A stretch of 64,000 bases of DNA from Proteiniphilum sp. X52 (GCF_003712195.1 NZ_RDSD01000018.1:24615-88614); one strand, 5' to 3'; positions 44,857 to 54,014 are shown, numbered from the stretch's first letter. The notes: a model not told the origin generated them from the sequence alone. Translations and numbers: made by a program.

Positions 44857-46239
44857 ATGAAACAGAAAACATTACAAAACAGCTTCACCTTAAGCGGTGT
44901 GGGTCTTCATACCGGATTGGATATTGTGGTAACTTTCAATCCTGCGCCTGTGGACCACGGATATAAGATAAAAAGAATTGACCTGGAAAATCAGCCGGTG
45001 ATTGAAGTGTTGGCGGAAAATGTAGTGAATACGCAGCGCGGGACAGTAATCGGTAAAGGTAAGGCAACCGTAAGCACCATTGAGCACGGACTTTCGGCAC
45101 TTTTCGCCCTGGGTATTGACAATTGTCTGATAGAGGTGAATGCATCTGAATTCCCCATCCTTGACGGAAGCGCTGTGGAGTATGTGAGAGAAATCCGAAA
45201 AGCAGGTATTCAAGAACAAGACAAAGACAAGGACTTTTATATTGTACGCAAGAAGATCGAGGTGTCCGATCCGGAAACCGGCTCAAAATTAACGCTCCTG
45301 CCCGACGATTCGTTTTGTATCAACTCATTTATTGAATTTGAATCGCAATATATTCCCAATCAATCGGCTTCAATGGACAACATTGCCGATTATGAGGCGG
45401 AGATTGCTCCCGCGCGTACTTTCGTGTTTGTGCGCGAAATCCAACAGTTACGCCAGGCCGGTCTTATCAAAGGGGGGAATCTGGATAATGCCATCGTAAT
45501 TTATGAAAGGAAATTATCACAGAAAGAGTTGGACGATATAGCCGACGAGCTGCAGGTCCCCCGTCATAATGCCGATGAATTGGGTTATCTGAACAGTCGT
45601 AAGTTGATGTTTCCCAATGAGCCCGCCCGTCATAAGCTACTCGATATTATCGGAGATATGGCCCTTATCGGTAAACCCATCAAGGGACGGCTTATTGCCA
45701 CACGTCCCGGACACAAGATCAATAATCAATTGGCCCGGTTGATCCGTAAGGATATCAAACTCAATGAAGTGCAGCCGCCGGTATATGATGTGACCCAGGA
45801 GCCGGTTATGGATAACAATCGTATCCGGGAATTGTTGCCTCATCGTTATCCTTTCCTGATGGTAGATAAAATTATACAGATGACGAATAAGTTTATTGTG
45901 GGTGTGAAAAATATCACAACCAATGAACCTTTTTTTGTGGGGCATTTTCCTCAGGAACCGGTGATGCCGGGGGTATTACAGGTTGAGGCAATGGCACAGA
46001 CAGGAGGGTTGCTCGTGCTTTCCGGATTGGACGAACCGGAAAGATACTCTACCTATTTTCTCAAGATCGATAATGTGAAGTTCCGTCATAAAGTGGTTCC
46101 GGGTGATACCATTATCTTCCGGGTGGAACTTACCAGTGAAATGCGCAGGGGGATTGCTACTATGCGGGGGTTGGCATTCCTTGGAGATAAAGTGGTTTCC
46201 GAGGCCGACTTCACGGCACAGATCATCAAAAATAAATAA
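44857..46239 (+). CDS. lpxC/fabZ: Bifunctional UDP-3-O-acyl-GlcNAc deacetylase / 3-hydroxyacyl-ACP dehydratase
   Basis: Residues 1 to about 300 are LpxC, the committed step of lipid A synthesis, with zinc ligands in STIEHGLSAL and EPARHKLLDIIGDMALIG. Residues from about 315 are FabZ, with LLPHRYPFLMVD, catalytic His in FFVGHFPQEPVMPGVLQVEAMAQ (Glu downstream). The fusion (460 residues) is normal for Bacteroidetes. It joins the enzymes that compete for hydroxyacyl-ACP. It lies 16 bp upstream of lpxA. Confidence 0.97.
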   Translation: MKQKTLQNSFTLSGVGLHTGLDIVVTFNPAPVDHGYKIKRIDLENQPVIEVLAENVVNTQRGTVIGKGKATVSTIEHGLSALFALGIDNCLIEVNASEFPILDGSAVEYVREIRKAGIQEQDKDKDFYIVRKKIEVSDPETGSKLTLLPDDSFCINSFIEFESQYIPNQSASMDNIADYEAEIAPARTFVFVREIQQLRQAGLIKGGNLDNAIVIYERKLSQKELDDIADELQVPRHNADELGYLNSRKLMFPNEPARHKLLDIIGDMALIGKPIKGRLIATRPGHKINNQLARLIRKDIKLNEVQPPVYDVTQEPVMDNNRIRELLPHRYPFLMVDKIIQMTNKFIVGVKNITTNEPFFVGHFPQEPVMPGVLQVEAMAQTGGLLVLSGLDEPERYSTYFLKIDNVKFRHKVVPGDTIIFRVELTSEMRRGIATMRGLAFLGDKVVSEADFTAQIIKNK

Positions 46240-46255
46240 GATAAACTAATTACAT

Positions 46256-47044
46256 ATGAGCAGTGTTTCATCTTTAGCTTATGTGCACCCGGAAGCTAAG
46301 CTCGGGGATAATGTGGTTGTTGAGCCTTTTGCATACATCGATGGTAATACCGAAATAGGTGAGGGCACCCGAATAATGACTCACGCCACAGTATTGAGTG
46401 GGGCACGTATTGGAAAGGATTGTACCATCTTTCCTCACGCAACAGTGGCCGGTATCCCCCAAGACCTTAAGTTCAGGGGAGAAGATACGGAAGCTATCAT
46501 AGGAAATAATACTATCATACGTGAATGTGCCACTGTAAACAGGGGCACTGCCTCCAAAGGATTCACAAAAGTGGGATCAGACTGTCTGATCATGGCCTAT
46601 AGCCATGTGGCTCACGATTGTCTCCTCAGTGATCATGTGATCCTGGGTAATTCCACTCAATTGGCAGGTGAGGTGGAGATCGAGGATTATGCGATCGTCA
46701 GCGGAGGGGTGTTGGTGCATCAGTTCTCCAGGATTGGCGCACATGTAATGATACAGGGAGGATCCAAGATCCCCAAGGATATTCCTCCTTATGTAATGGT
46801 TGGGCGGGAACCCATTGTTTTTGTGGGGTTGAATGTGGTAGGGCTGAGACGGAGAGGTTTTACCAGTGAACGTATCAACTCCATTCAGGAGATATACCGC
46901 TATTTGTACCAGTCCGGATTCAATGTCACACAGGCCACGGAACGAATCGAGAAAGAACTGCCAGAAACCGACGACCGTAATCATATCCTGGATTTTATTC
47001 GTTCATCGAGCCGCGGCATTGTCCGTGGAAATATGGAGGGATAA
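46256..47044 (+). CDS. lpxA: UDP-N-acetylglucosamine acyltransferase
   Basis: This 262-residue protein is a hexapeptide beta-helix (VHPEAKLGDNVVVEPFAYIDG) with the catalytic-His region AYSHVAHDCLLSDHVI and the LpxA signature VGREPIVFVGLNVVGLRRRGF. A helical C-terminal domain follows. It adds the first hydroxyacyl chain to UDP-GlcNAc. It is three bases from the following agmatine deiminase gene, so these two are surely in one transcript. Confidence 0.97.
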   Translation: MSSVSSLAYVHPEAKLGDNVVVEPFAYIDGNTEIGEGTRIMTHATVLSGARIGKDCTIFPHATVAGIPQDLKFRGEDTEAIIGNNTIIRECATVNRGTASKGFTKVGSDCLIMAYSHVAHDCLLSDHVILGNSTQLAGEVEIEDYAIVSGGVLVHQFSRIGAHVMIQGGSKIPKDIPPYVMVGREPIVFVGLNVVGLRRRGFTSERINSIQEIYRYLYQSGFNVTQATERIEKELPETDDRNHILDFIRSSSRGIVRGNMEG

Positions 47045-47047
47045 AGC

Positions 47048-48070
47048 ATGCCGGGTATTATTTTTCCGGCGGAATGGTATCCTCAGAGTGCTGTGCAGGT
47101 TACCTGGCCGCATACGGAGACCGACTGGGCGGATGATCTGGAGGAGGTTACGGCTTGTTATATAGGCTTCTCAAGAGAGATTCTTAAACGACAAAAGTTA
47201 CTGGTAGTCTGTGCCCATGCCCGTGAAATTGGGAAATATTTTTCGCGGGATGAGCGGAAAAATCTCATTTGCGCGGAGATAGAAAGTAACGACACCTGGG
47301 CGCGGGATCATGGAGGGATCTCTCTTTTTATCGATGACAGACCTGCGATTTCAGATTTTGGATTCAATGGATGGGGGTTGAAATTTGCGGCCAACCGTGA
47401 TAACCTGATTACAGGAAGGCTTTTCGAAAAAAGTGTTTTTCAACCCGGAGTAGCATACCGCAATAATTTACACTTCATATTGGAAGGCGGATCGATAGAA
47501 TCCGACGGAAAAGGCACGTTGCTTACTACCTCGCAGTGTTTGTTAGCCCCCAACCGCAATCAACCGATGACGCAGGATGAGATTGACGATTATCTGAAAC
47601 AATGTCTTGGCGCAGAACGTGTTTTATGGCTCCACCACGGTTATCTGGCAGGTGACGACACAGACAGCCACATTGATACGCTAGCGCGTTTCTGCGATGA
47701 ACAGACCATTGCTTATGTGAAATGCGACGATCCTCAAGATGAACATTATCAGGAGTTGAGAATGATGGAAGAGGAGCTGGAGTCTTTTGTCGCACATGAT
47801 GGCCAGCCCTACCGCCTGGTCGGTCTGCCAATGGCCGATGCGGTATATCACGACGGAGAGCGTTTGCCGGCTACCTATGCTAATTTTTTAATTATCAACG
47901 GGGCTGTATTGATCCCCTTTTATGGTACTGAAAAAGATCATATCGCAAAAGATCAGTTACGGGAAATTTTTCCGGATCGGGAGATAATCGGGGTTGATTG
48001 CGGTCCGCTTATCCGTCAACATGGCTCGCTCCACTGTGCAACTATGCAGTTTCCCATCGGTTTTCTCTGA
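47048..48070 (+). CDS. aguA: Agmatine deiminase
   Basis: This 340-residue member of the peptidyl-arginine-deiminase fold has FPAEWYPQSAVQVTWPH at the start, NDTWARDHGGISL near 90, LEGGSIESDGKGTLLT, HGYLAGDDTDSHIDTLARF and the active-site Cys in GSLHCATMQFP near 332. It turns agmatine into N-carbamoylputrescine. It starts three bases after lpxA. Its final 23 bp including the stop are repeated in tandem directly after it (48071-48093). Confidence 0.93.
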   Translation: MPGIIFPAEWYPQSAVQVTWPHTETDWADDLEEVTACYIGFSREILKRQKLLVVCAHAREIGKYFSRDERKNLICAEIESNDTWARDHGGISLFIDDRPAISDFGFNGWGLKFAANRDNLITGRLFEKSVFQPGVAYRNNLHFILEGGSIESDGKGTLLTTSQCLLAPNRNQPMTQDEIDDYLKQCLGAERVLWLHHGYLAGDDTDSHIDTLARFCDEQTIAYVKCDDPQDEHYQELRMMEEELESFVAHDGQPYRLVGLPMADAVYHDGERLPATYANFLIINGAVLIPFYGTEKDHIAKDQLREIFPDREIIGVDCGPLIRQHGSLHCATMQFPIGFL

Positions 48071-48093
48071 AGTTTCCCATCGGTTTTCTCTGA
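48048..48093. repeat. 23-bp tandem duplication of the aguA 3' end
   Basis: AGTTTCCCATCGG-TTTTCTCTGA occurs at 48048-48070 (end of aguA) and identically at 48071-48093. The coding sequence is not altered because the first copy keeps its stop. Confidence 0.9.
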
Positions 48094-48096
48094 ATA

Positions 48097-48322
48097 GGTG
48101 GAAAGGTGGGGAAGTGGGAATCTAAAAGTGAAAGTAAATATTAGAGCCAAGAACCAAGAGCCAAGAGTCAAGAGCCAAGAGCCAAGAGCCAAGAACCAAG
48201 AACCAAGACTTTTAAATTTCTTCACTTTCCAGTTCTCAGTTCCCAGTTCTCAGTTCTCAGTTCCCAGTTCCCAGTTCCCAGTTCCCAGTTCCCAGTTCCC
48301 AGTTCCCAGTTCTAAGTTCTAA
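48097..48322. repeat. Composite tandem-repeat intergenic region (copy 2)
   Basis: This has a short 8-bp GGTGGAAA-type tract, the spacer GGGAATCTAAAAGTGAAAGT, a 7-bp array of AAGAGCC/AAGAACC (about 48143-48209), the spacer TTTAAATTTCTTCACTTTCC, then a 7-bp array of CAGTTCC/CAGTTCT (about 48230-48316). The same order and spacers occur inverted at 18419-18664 with different unit numbers. No gene lies in it. aguB starts 27 bp later. Confidence 0.75.
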
Positions 48323-48348
48323 TTTCTAATTGTAATTAATAATTTTAT

Positions 48349-49221
48349 ATGCGAGTAGGGATCATTCAACAGGCCAATACGCCCGATAGGGAAGAAAATA
48401 TAAGGCGCTTACAGCGGAAAATCAGACAGCTGGCTCAGGGAGGAGCAGAGCTGGTTGTAATGCAGGAGTTGCATAATGGCCTCTATTTTTGTCAAACCGA
48501 AGATACTGCCATTTTCAACCAGGCAGAAACTATTCCCGGGTCGTCTACCGATTTGTTCGGCCGGTTGGCAAGGGAGTTGGGGGTGGTTATTGTACTTTCC
48601 TTGTTTGAGAAACGTGCTGCCGGCCTTTACCATAATACGGCGGTAGTGATGGAGCAAGATGGATCCATTGCCGGTAAATACCGGAAAATGCATATTCCTG
48701 ACGATCCGGCTTATTACGAGAAATTTTATTTCACCCCCGGTGATCTGGGTTTTCACCCCATTGAGACGTCGGTCGGGAAGTTAGGGGTACTGGTCTGCTG
48801 GGATCAATGGTATCCCGAAGCGGCGCGCCTGATGGCCCTGTCAGGGGCGGAATTGCTGATCTACCCCACCGCTATCGGTTGGGAATCTACCGACCCCGAA
48901 GATGAAAAACAGCGCCAGCTCGATGCCTGGGTTACGTTGCAGCGGGGGCATGCCGTGGCGAATGGTTTGCCCGTTGTCGCGGTGAACCGTTCCGGTTTTG
49001 AACCCGACCCGTCAGGACTCACCAATGGCATTCAATTTTGGGGCAACAGTTTTATCTGCGGACCGCAAGGAGAGTTTTTGTATCGCGCCGGCAGCGAGGA
49101 AGTTTCACATATTATTGAGATCGACAGGGAGCGTACCGAGAATGTGCGTCGCTGGTGGCCTTTCTTTAGGGATCGCCGCATCGATGAGTACGGCCAATTG
49201 ACCAAACGATGGATCGATTGA
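48349..49221 (+). CDS. aguB: N-carbamoylputrescine amidase
   Basis: This 290-residue nitrilase-superfamily enzyme has the catalytic triad visible: Glu in VMQELHNG near 43, Lys in YRKMHIPDDP near 117 and Cys in LVCWDQWYPEAARLMAL near 152. The block FYFTPGDLGF is typical of the AguB subfamily. It cleaves N-carbamoylputrescine to putrescine, and so completes the step begun by aguA. The two genes are separated by the repeat region. Confidence 0.95.
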   Translation: MRVGIIQQANTPDREENIRRLQRKIRQLAQGGAELVVMQELHNGLYFCQTEDTAIFNQAETIPGSSTDLFGRLARELGVVIVLSLFEKRAAGLYHNTAVVMEQDGSIAGKYRKMHIPDDPAYYEKFYFTPGDLGFHPIETSVGKLGVLVCWDQWYPEAARLMALSGAELLIYPTAIGWESTDPEDEKQRQLDAWVTLQRGHAVANGLPVVAVNRSGFEPDPSGLTNGIQFWGNSFICGPQGEFLYRAGSEEVSHIIEIDRERTENVRRWWPFFRDRRIDEYGQLTKRWID

Positions 49222-49254
49222 GTTGTCGGTAAATATGAAGTGGATAAATTGATA

Positions 49255-49283
49255 AAGGTCGCCCGATTTGAGCGACCTTTTTC
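49255..49283. terminator. Terminator after aguB, shared with the Ser/Arg-rich gene
   Basis: AAAGGTCGC and GCGACCTTTTT pair over nine bases around an 8-base loop. It lies between converging genes and has T runs on both sides. Confidence 0.85.
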
Positions 49284-49303
49284 TTTGGATGTTTTCAGTC
49301 TTT

Positions 49304-50746
49304 TTACCTTCGTCCGGAAGATCTGCCGGATCTGTTGCTTTCTCTGCTGCTCCTTGTTGATGAAGTGCTTGTATCGCTGTTGTTTCCGCTTGATGAACCG
49401 GAACTCGATCTTACCGAGGAGCTTTGGTTCTCACTTCTTGAGGAGCTTGAGCCCGAACGTGCGGTGGTGCTGTTTCTATTATCCGAGGAACTTTCCGTTC
49501 TTGTTGCCGTACCGCTGTTGCTTCTTGAGGAGCTTGAACCCGAACGTGTGATGGTGCTGTTTCTATTATCCGAGGAACGTTCCGTTCTTACTGCCGTACC
49601 GCTGTTGCTTCTGGAGGAGCTCTGAGGTGTAACCGTGGTACTCCTGGTGTTGGATGAGTTGCCGCGTGAATTGGTTGCAGAACTACGGTTGTTCCTGCCG
49701 GAGGAATTCTCCTGAGATCTTACGGTAGTACTTCTGTCATTGGAACCTGACGACCTTTGTGATCTGACAGTGGTACCATTGTCGTTTCTTGTGGAACTCC
49801 CCGACGACCTTACTGCAGGGTTCCGATTCGTGGATGTTCCGCTCCGTGAAGTCGTTCCTTCAGAGACTCTTGTATTGCTGTTGCTGTTTCTGACCGTTCC
49901 GCTGCTATTCCTTCTTTCCGTGCTTCTTCCGCTTACCGAGGATCTGGTATTGGAGGATCTGCTGTTGTTGGCATCAGGACGATAGACGCTTACCGCATTA
50001 CCGCTGACCCTTGTCGCCCTGCCGGAACGGTTGTTGTTGCTTTCGAGCCGGCGTACCGTAACCTTTCTGCCTGTTTCACGTTCGTAATCCCTGGCGTTCG
50101 GGCCGCTGTAATAACGGTTGTCATTATATATATAAGTGTTATTGACGATAGTCGTCCTGTTGTAGATGGTGGGGCTGTACCGGTTATAATACCTGTGCAT
50201 GCTCCGGTTATACATGTATCTTGAGGGTAGGAAAGTCCAGTAGTTGTGAGGAGCATTCACATGAATGTGTATATTGACGCCGGGGCCCATCGGTGCCCAA
50301 CCGTAATAACCGCCTCCGCTTCTCCATGTTACCCAGGCAGGTGCCCATTCGTAACCCGGGATCCATGCCCATCCATAGTAGTCGTCATAGTACCACCGTC
50401 CGTAGTGGAAAGGCGCCCATCCCCAAGAGAAGTTCGACACCCAGGTATTTCCGTAATCGGTTATCACCCAGTAGCCATTGGTGGCATACGGGTGAAAATC
50501 CCTACCCACATTGGGAATCCAGATGCGGCCGTAAGTGCGGTCGTTAATCCATCTACCGTATGGTCTCAATTCGTGGTAGAATACGTTGAATGATATACCG
50601 CCTCTGTGATAGCCGTCGTCATAGTATTCCTCTTCGTAATAATAGTCGTCATATACCTGGGAGTAGACATAATTCCGGGAGGTTCCGCATGACCACATTA
50701 CCAGTGCGATTACCGAGAGAATGAGGGGATGTCTTAAAGCTTTCAT
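49304..50746 (-). CDS. Secreted Tyr/Trp-rich protein with long Ser/Arg/Asn-rich tail
   Basis: From ATG 50746 it opens MKALRHPLILSVIALVMWSC, a lipoprotein signal. Residues about 40-190 are rich in Trp, Tyr and Gly, with repeated units such as YGRWYYDDYYGWAWIPGYEW and WVTWRSGGGYYGWAPMGPG, like the DUF6600-type exported proteins. From about residue 230 to the end the sequence is low complexity, with recurrent SSS/RSN/SSDNRNST units and Arg spaced among Ser. Two long near-repeats occur in the tail (RTERSSDNRNSTITR / RTESSSDNRNSTTAR). Function unknown. A surface or matrix role is a guess. Confidence 0.75.
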   Translation of the reverse strand: MKALRHPLILSVIALVMWSCGTSRNYVYSQVYDDYYYEEEYYDDGYHRGGISFNVFYHELRPYGRWINDRTYGRIWIPNVGRDFHPYATNGYWVITDYGNTWVSNFSWGWAPFHYGRWYYDDYYGWAWIPGYEWAPAWVTWRSGGGYYGWAPMGPGVNIHIHVNAPHNYWTFLPSRYMYNRSMHRYYNRYSPTIYNRTTIVNNTYIYNDNRYYSGPNARDYERETGRKVTVRRLESNNNRSGRATRVSGNAVSVYRPDANNSRSSNTRSSVSGRSTERRNSSGTVRNSNSNTRVSEGTTSRSGTSTNRNPAVRSSGSSTRNDNGTTVRSQRSSGSNDRSTTVRSQENSSGRNNRSSATNSRGNSSNTRSTTVTPQSSSRSNSGTAVRTERSSDNRNSTITRSGSSSSRSNSGTATRTESSSDNRNSTTARSGSSSSRSENQSSSVRSSSGSSSGNNSDTSTSSTRSSRESNRSGRSSGRR

Positions 50747-50984
50747 ATCCGTAGTTGTTAAAGGGTGTAACTTCATTCCTTTCTTTAGCAATATGACATC
50801 CTTTTTACGGAATGGTTTAACAATTCAAGATTCAAAATTCAAGATTCAACGGGGGCGTTCTGGCTTCACCGAACATTGTTTCATTCCACAATTTCACAAT
50901 TTGGCTCACACCGATTGTTAATTGACTACGTCGATTTATAATTCATGATTCAGTGAATTTTCACTGCCTTCACTATTTTTCACT

Positions 50985-51143
50985 TTCCCTTTCCCTCTTC
51001 CCTTTTTCCTCTTCATTCTTCCCTCTTCATTTTTCACTTTTCATTCTTCACTTTTCATTTTTCACTTTTCATTCTTCATTCTTCACTTTTCCCTCTTCAT
51101 TCTTCACTCTTCATTCTTCACTCTTCACTCTTCATTCTTCCCT
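50985..51143. repeat. TTCATTC-type 7-bp tandem array near rnfA
   Basis: About twenty imperfect units of TTCATTC, TTCCCTC, TTCACTT and TTCACTC lie up to the rnfA stop codon. Upstream, 50815-50850 carries ATTCAAGATTCAAAATTCAAG repeats. No gene is seen in 50747-51141. Confidence 0.75.
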
Positions 51144-51726
51144 ATTTAAATACCTGGTCGATGCCGGAGAATCCCATAAACGCCATGGCCATGATGCCGG
51201 CGGTGATCAGTGCCAGGGGAATCCCTTTCATCGCCTTGGGTACCTTGGTCAGCGCCAGTTGCTCACGGATACCGGAGAAAATGATCAGCGCCAGGGCGAA
51301 GCCAATGGATGTGGCAATCGCGTAGATGACTGATTCAAGCAGATTATAATCTTTCTGTGTGACCAGTATGGCTACCCCCAGTATGGCACAGTTAGTGGTG
51401 ATCAGCGGAAGAAATACTCCCAGGGCTTGGTAAAGCGAAGGAGATATTTTTTTGAGAATAATCTCCACCATCTGTACCAATGCCGCGATCACCAAGATAA
51501 AGGTGATAGTTTGTAGATATTCCAGCCCAAAAGTTTCCAGAACACCTCTTTGCAGAAGGAACGTGACGATGGTGGCAATAGTCATTACAAAGGTGACAGC
51601 CAGCCCCATGCCGATAGCTGTATCCACTTTCTTGGATACACCCAGGAATGGGCAGATACCCAGAAACTGGGCCAATACCACGTTGTTCACAAATATGGCG
51701 ACAATGATGATTCCGATAATTTCCAT
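51142..51726 (-). CDS. rnfA: Rnf complex subunit A (inner-membrane)
   Basis: This 194-residue protein has six membrane spans and the RnfA opening [20 protein letters not shown], which carries a conserved Cys. It also has NCAILGVAI and the repeat topology shared with RnfE/NqrD/NqrE. Together RnfA and RnfE form the ion channel core. It is last in the operon rnfB-C-D-G-E-A. Confidence 0.96.
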   Translation of the reverse strand: MEIIGIIIVAIFVNNVVLAQFLGICPFLGVSKKVDTAIGMGLAVTFVMTIATIVTFLLQRGVLETFGLEYLQTITFILVIAALVQMVEIILKKISPSLYQALGVFLPLITTNCAILGVAILVTQKDYNLLESVIYAIATSIGFALALIIFSGIREQLALTKVPKAMKGIPLALITAGIMAMAFMGFSGIDQVFK

Positions 51727-51737
51727 AATCCTTCAGG

Positions 51738-52337
51738 TTAGTTAGTGCTTTCTTTCTTTTGGAGTTTATTGAAAAGGGCGATCAGGTACCCCAGCGCGAT
51801 AAAGGCGCCTGGTGCCAGTACAAATATCAATGAACCGAATTGTTCAGGATAGATATTCAGCGAGAATATCTTACCGGTACCTAACAATTCACGTACAGCG
51901 CCCAATAGGGTGAGTGCAAAGGTGAAACCCAGTCCGATCCCCAGTCCGTCGAAGATTGATGGAGCTACCCCGTTCCTTGAAGCAAATGATTCCGCGCGCC
52001 CCAGTACGACACAGTTCACCACGATCAGTGGAATAAAAATACCCAAACTATCGGCCAACGCCGGCACATAGGCTTTCATCATCATTTCGATGATGGTCAC
52101 GAAGGTGGCGATCACTACGATGTAGGCCGGGATACGCACCATATCGGGGATGAGGTTTTTCAGCATCGAGATGACCGCATTGGAACAGGTCAGCACGAAC
52201 AGGGTCGCCAGTCCCATACTCATCCCGTTAATGGCCGAACTGGTGGTTGCCAATGTGGGGCACATCCCCAGTAGCAACACGAAAATGGGATTCTCTTTAA
52301 TAATGCCGTTGAGCAGTACTTTCAAATGGTTATTCAT
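51738..52337 (-). CDS. rnfE: Rnf complex subunit E (inner-membrane)
   Basis: The start is ATG 52337 (MNNHLKVLLNGIIKENPIFV), supported by GGAGGAG eight bases upstream. The frame to 52385 adds 16 non-conserved residues. The protein (199 residues) has six spans, LGMCPTLATTSSAING with a conserved Cys, and NCVVLGRAESFA. It overlaps the end of rnfG by 8 bp, and ends 11 bp before rnfA. Confidence 0.95.
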   Translation of the reverse strand: MNNHLKVLLNGIIKENPIFVLLLGMCPTLATTSSAINGMSMGLATLFVLTCSNAVISMLKNLIPDMVRIPAYIVVIATFVTIIEMMMKAYVPALADSLGIFIPLIVVNCVVLGRAESFASRNGVAPSIFDGLGIGLGFTFALTLLGAVRELLGTGKIFSLNIYPEQFGSLIFVLAPGAFIALGYLIALFNKLQKKESTN

Positions 52338-53043
52338 TGCCGTCTCCTCCCTCCTCTGATATTGTATCTTGTTTGTGATTGTCATTCTCTACTCCAGGGC
52401 CGTCTGTCACCTTCCCCGACTGGGTGTCTTCGTAGGAGGCGGTGGCGCCGCTTGTCGTGTCAGTGCTTCCTGAATAGGCGGCGTAAGCTCTGTTGACTGC
52501 TTCGAGGAAGGCCCTCGAGGTGATGGTCGACCCGGTAATGGCATCCACGTCTCCTCCGTCTTTTGAAACCCTCAGCGCACCTTTGGACAGGTCTCGCCCG
52601 ATGATCGACTGCGACGGTTTCGCGGCATCCCTGAACCAATCCGACATCTTTGACCCTAATCCCGGAGTCTCGGCGTGTTGCAAGACCGAATAATTCACGA
52701 TCTTGTGTTCCATGTCAAAGCCTACCATGATCTGTATATTTCCGTTGAACCCATTATTGGAAAAGCTATTCAGCGCGTATCCCACCATTTGATCCCCCTT
52801 TTTTGCGGGATAAACCAGAAGAGAGTCTGCTTGTCCGACAGGCATTGTGAAGGCTTCCGCAGTCGGGTTATTGTCAAATTCAGGCACTACCTCGCCGATG
52901 GCGTTCTGCAGTTTCATCGCTTTGGCCTCTGCAATCGGCTTTGCCGTCATTTTATTCACCTGTGCCAGCAGTACAGCCACCGTAAGGCATATCAGCGACA
53001 GCGACAGGAACATATTTTTGAATGATGATTTTAATTTAGCCAT
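52330..53043 (-). CDS. rnfG: Rnf complex subunit G (FMN-binding)
   Basis: This 237-residue protein has one N-terminal span (MFLSLSLICLTVAVLLAQV), then a periplasmic FMN-binding domain with ETPGLGSKMSDWF and the flavinylation motif DAITGSTITSRA near 169. The Thr that carries FMN is expected in S/T-G-S/A-T-x-T/S. The last 50 residues are an acidic, Thr/Ser-rich extension beyond the domain. It overlaps rnfD by 8 bp. Confidence 0.93.
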   Translation of the reverse strand: MAKLKSSFKNMFLSLSLICLTVAVLLAQVNKMTAKPIAEAKAMKLQNAIGEVVPEFDNNPTAEAFTMPVGQADSLLVYPAKKGDQMVGYALNSFSNNGFNGNIQIMVGFDMEHKIVNYSVLQHAETPGLGSKMSDWFRDAAKPSQSIIGRDLSKGALRVSKDGGDVDAITGSTITSRAFLEAVNRAYAAYSGSTDTTSGATASYEDTQSGKVTDGPGVENDNHKQDTISEEGGDGNE

Positions 53044-54001
53044 GTTTCACTACCTCCCCGAATCGTTTAGGTGTTGTGTAATTGTTGATCAGCGGTGTAA
53101 AGGCATTCATCAGCAGGATTGCGAATGAAACTCCTTCCGGATAGGCTCCCCAAAGGCGTATGGCGACGGTGATAAAGCCGATTCCCACACCGTAAATAAG
53201 CATTCCCTTTTTTGTCATGGGCGACGTTACATAGTCGGTCGCCATGAAGACCGCGCCCAGCATCAATCCTCCCGAAAAGAGATGGATCAGCGGGTGGTAG
53301 AGCGGGATGGGGTTGAAAATATATATTATCCCTGTAAAGATGGCTACAGTAGCCATAATGGAGACAGGGATATGCCATGTGATCACCTTCTTCCAGAGCA
53401 ACCATCCTAAACCGAGAAGCAGTGCCAGGGCGCTCATTTCACCGATGGAACCGGCTTCGGTGCCAAAAAACATCGTTTGTAAAGATGGCAGCAGTTCCGG
53501 ATTCGACTTGAGGTTACCCAATACGGTTGCCGAGGTGACAGCATCGACCGCCCCGGCAATATCGGGTGCCGGCCAGAGGGTCATCTGCGCCGGAAATGAG
53601 ATCAGCAGGAAGATACGTCCCGCGATGGCGGGGTTAAAGATATTATTACCCAATCCTCCGAAAGACAATTTCACCACACCGATGGCGAACAGGCATCCCA
53701 GTGCCAGTATCCATACCGGCAGGTTGGACGGTACGTTGAAAGCCAGCAACACACCGGTAATGATAGCCGAACCGTCGAGCACGGTGGGTGTTTTCTTTAT
53801 GATATATTTTACGATGAGATATTCAAATGCCACGCAAAAAAGCACAGCCAAGGCGGTAATGATCAATGCATCGAGCCGGAAGACATATAAAGCGACCAGG
53901 AACGCCGGAATAAGCGCGACAAGCACCCCGTACATGTTTTTTTCAATCGTGTCCCCGCTGTGAATATGAGGTGAGGGGGAAACAACCAGTTTGTTCTCCA
54001 T
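53036..54001 (-). CDS. rnfD: Rnf complex subunit D (membrane flavoprotein)
   Basis: This 321-residue protein has eight or more membrane spans, SPHIHSGDTIEKNMYGV at the start, GGLGNNIFNPAIAGRIFLL and the FMN motif DAVTSATVLG near 154. The C-terminal part has GAVFMATDYVTSPMT and PEGVSFAILLMNAFTPLI. It carries electrons in the membrane between the cytoplasmic and periplasmic cofactors. It sits between rnfC (13 bp) and rnfG (overlap). Confidence 0.95.
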   Translation of the reverse strand: MENKLVVSPSPHIHSGDTIEKNMYGVLVALIPAFLVALYVFRLDALIITALAVLFCVAFEYLIVKYIIKKTPTVLDGSAIITGVLLAFNVPSNLPVWILALGCLFAIGVVKLSFGGLGNNIFNPAIAGRIFLLISFPAQMTLWPAPDIAGAVDAVTSATVLGNLKSNPELLPSLQTMFFGTEAGSIGEMSALALLLGLGWLLWKKVITWHIPVSIMATVAIFTGIIYIFNPIPLYHPLIHLFSGGLMLGAVFMATDYVTSPMTKKGMLIYGVGIGFITVAIRLWGAYPEGVSFAILLMNAFTPLINNYTTPKRFGEVVKHG

Positions 54002-54014
54002 ATCTAAAGTTACT

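Noticed and set aside
49335..49625. Leu/Glu-rich plus-strand frame opposite the Ser/Arg-rich gene
   Set aside because: It is the mirror of the AGC/CGT-rich repeats of the real gene, which has a signal peptide and a conserved N-terminal domain.
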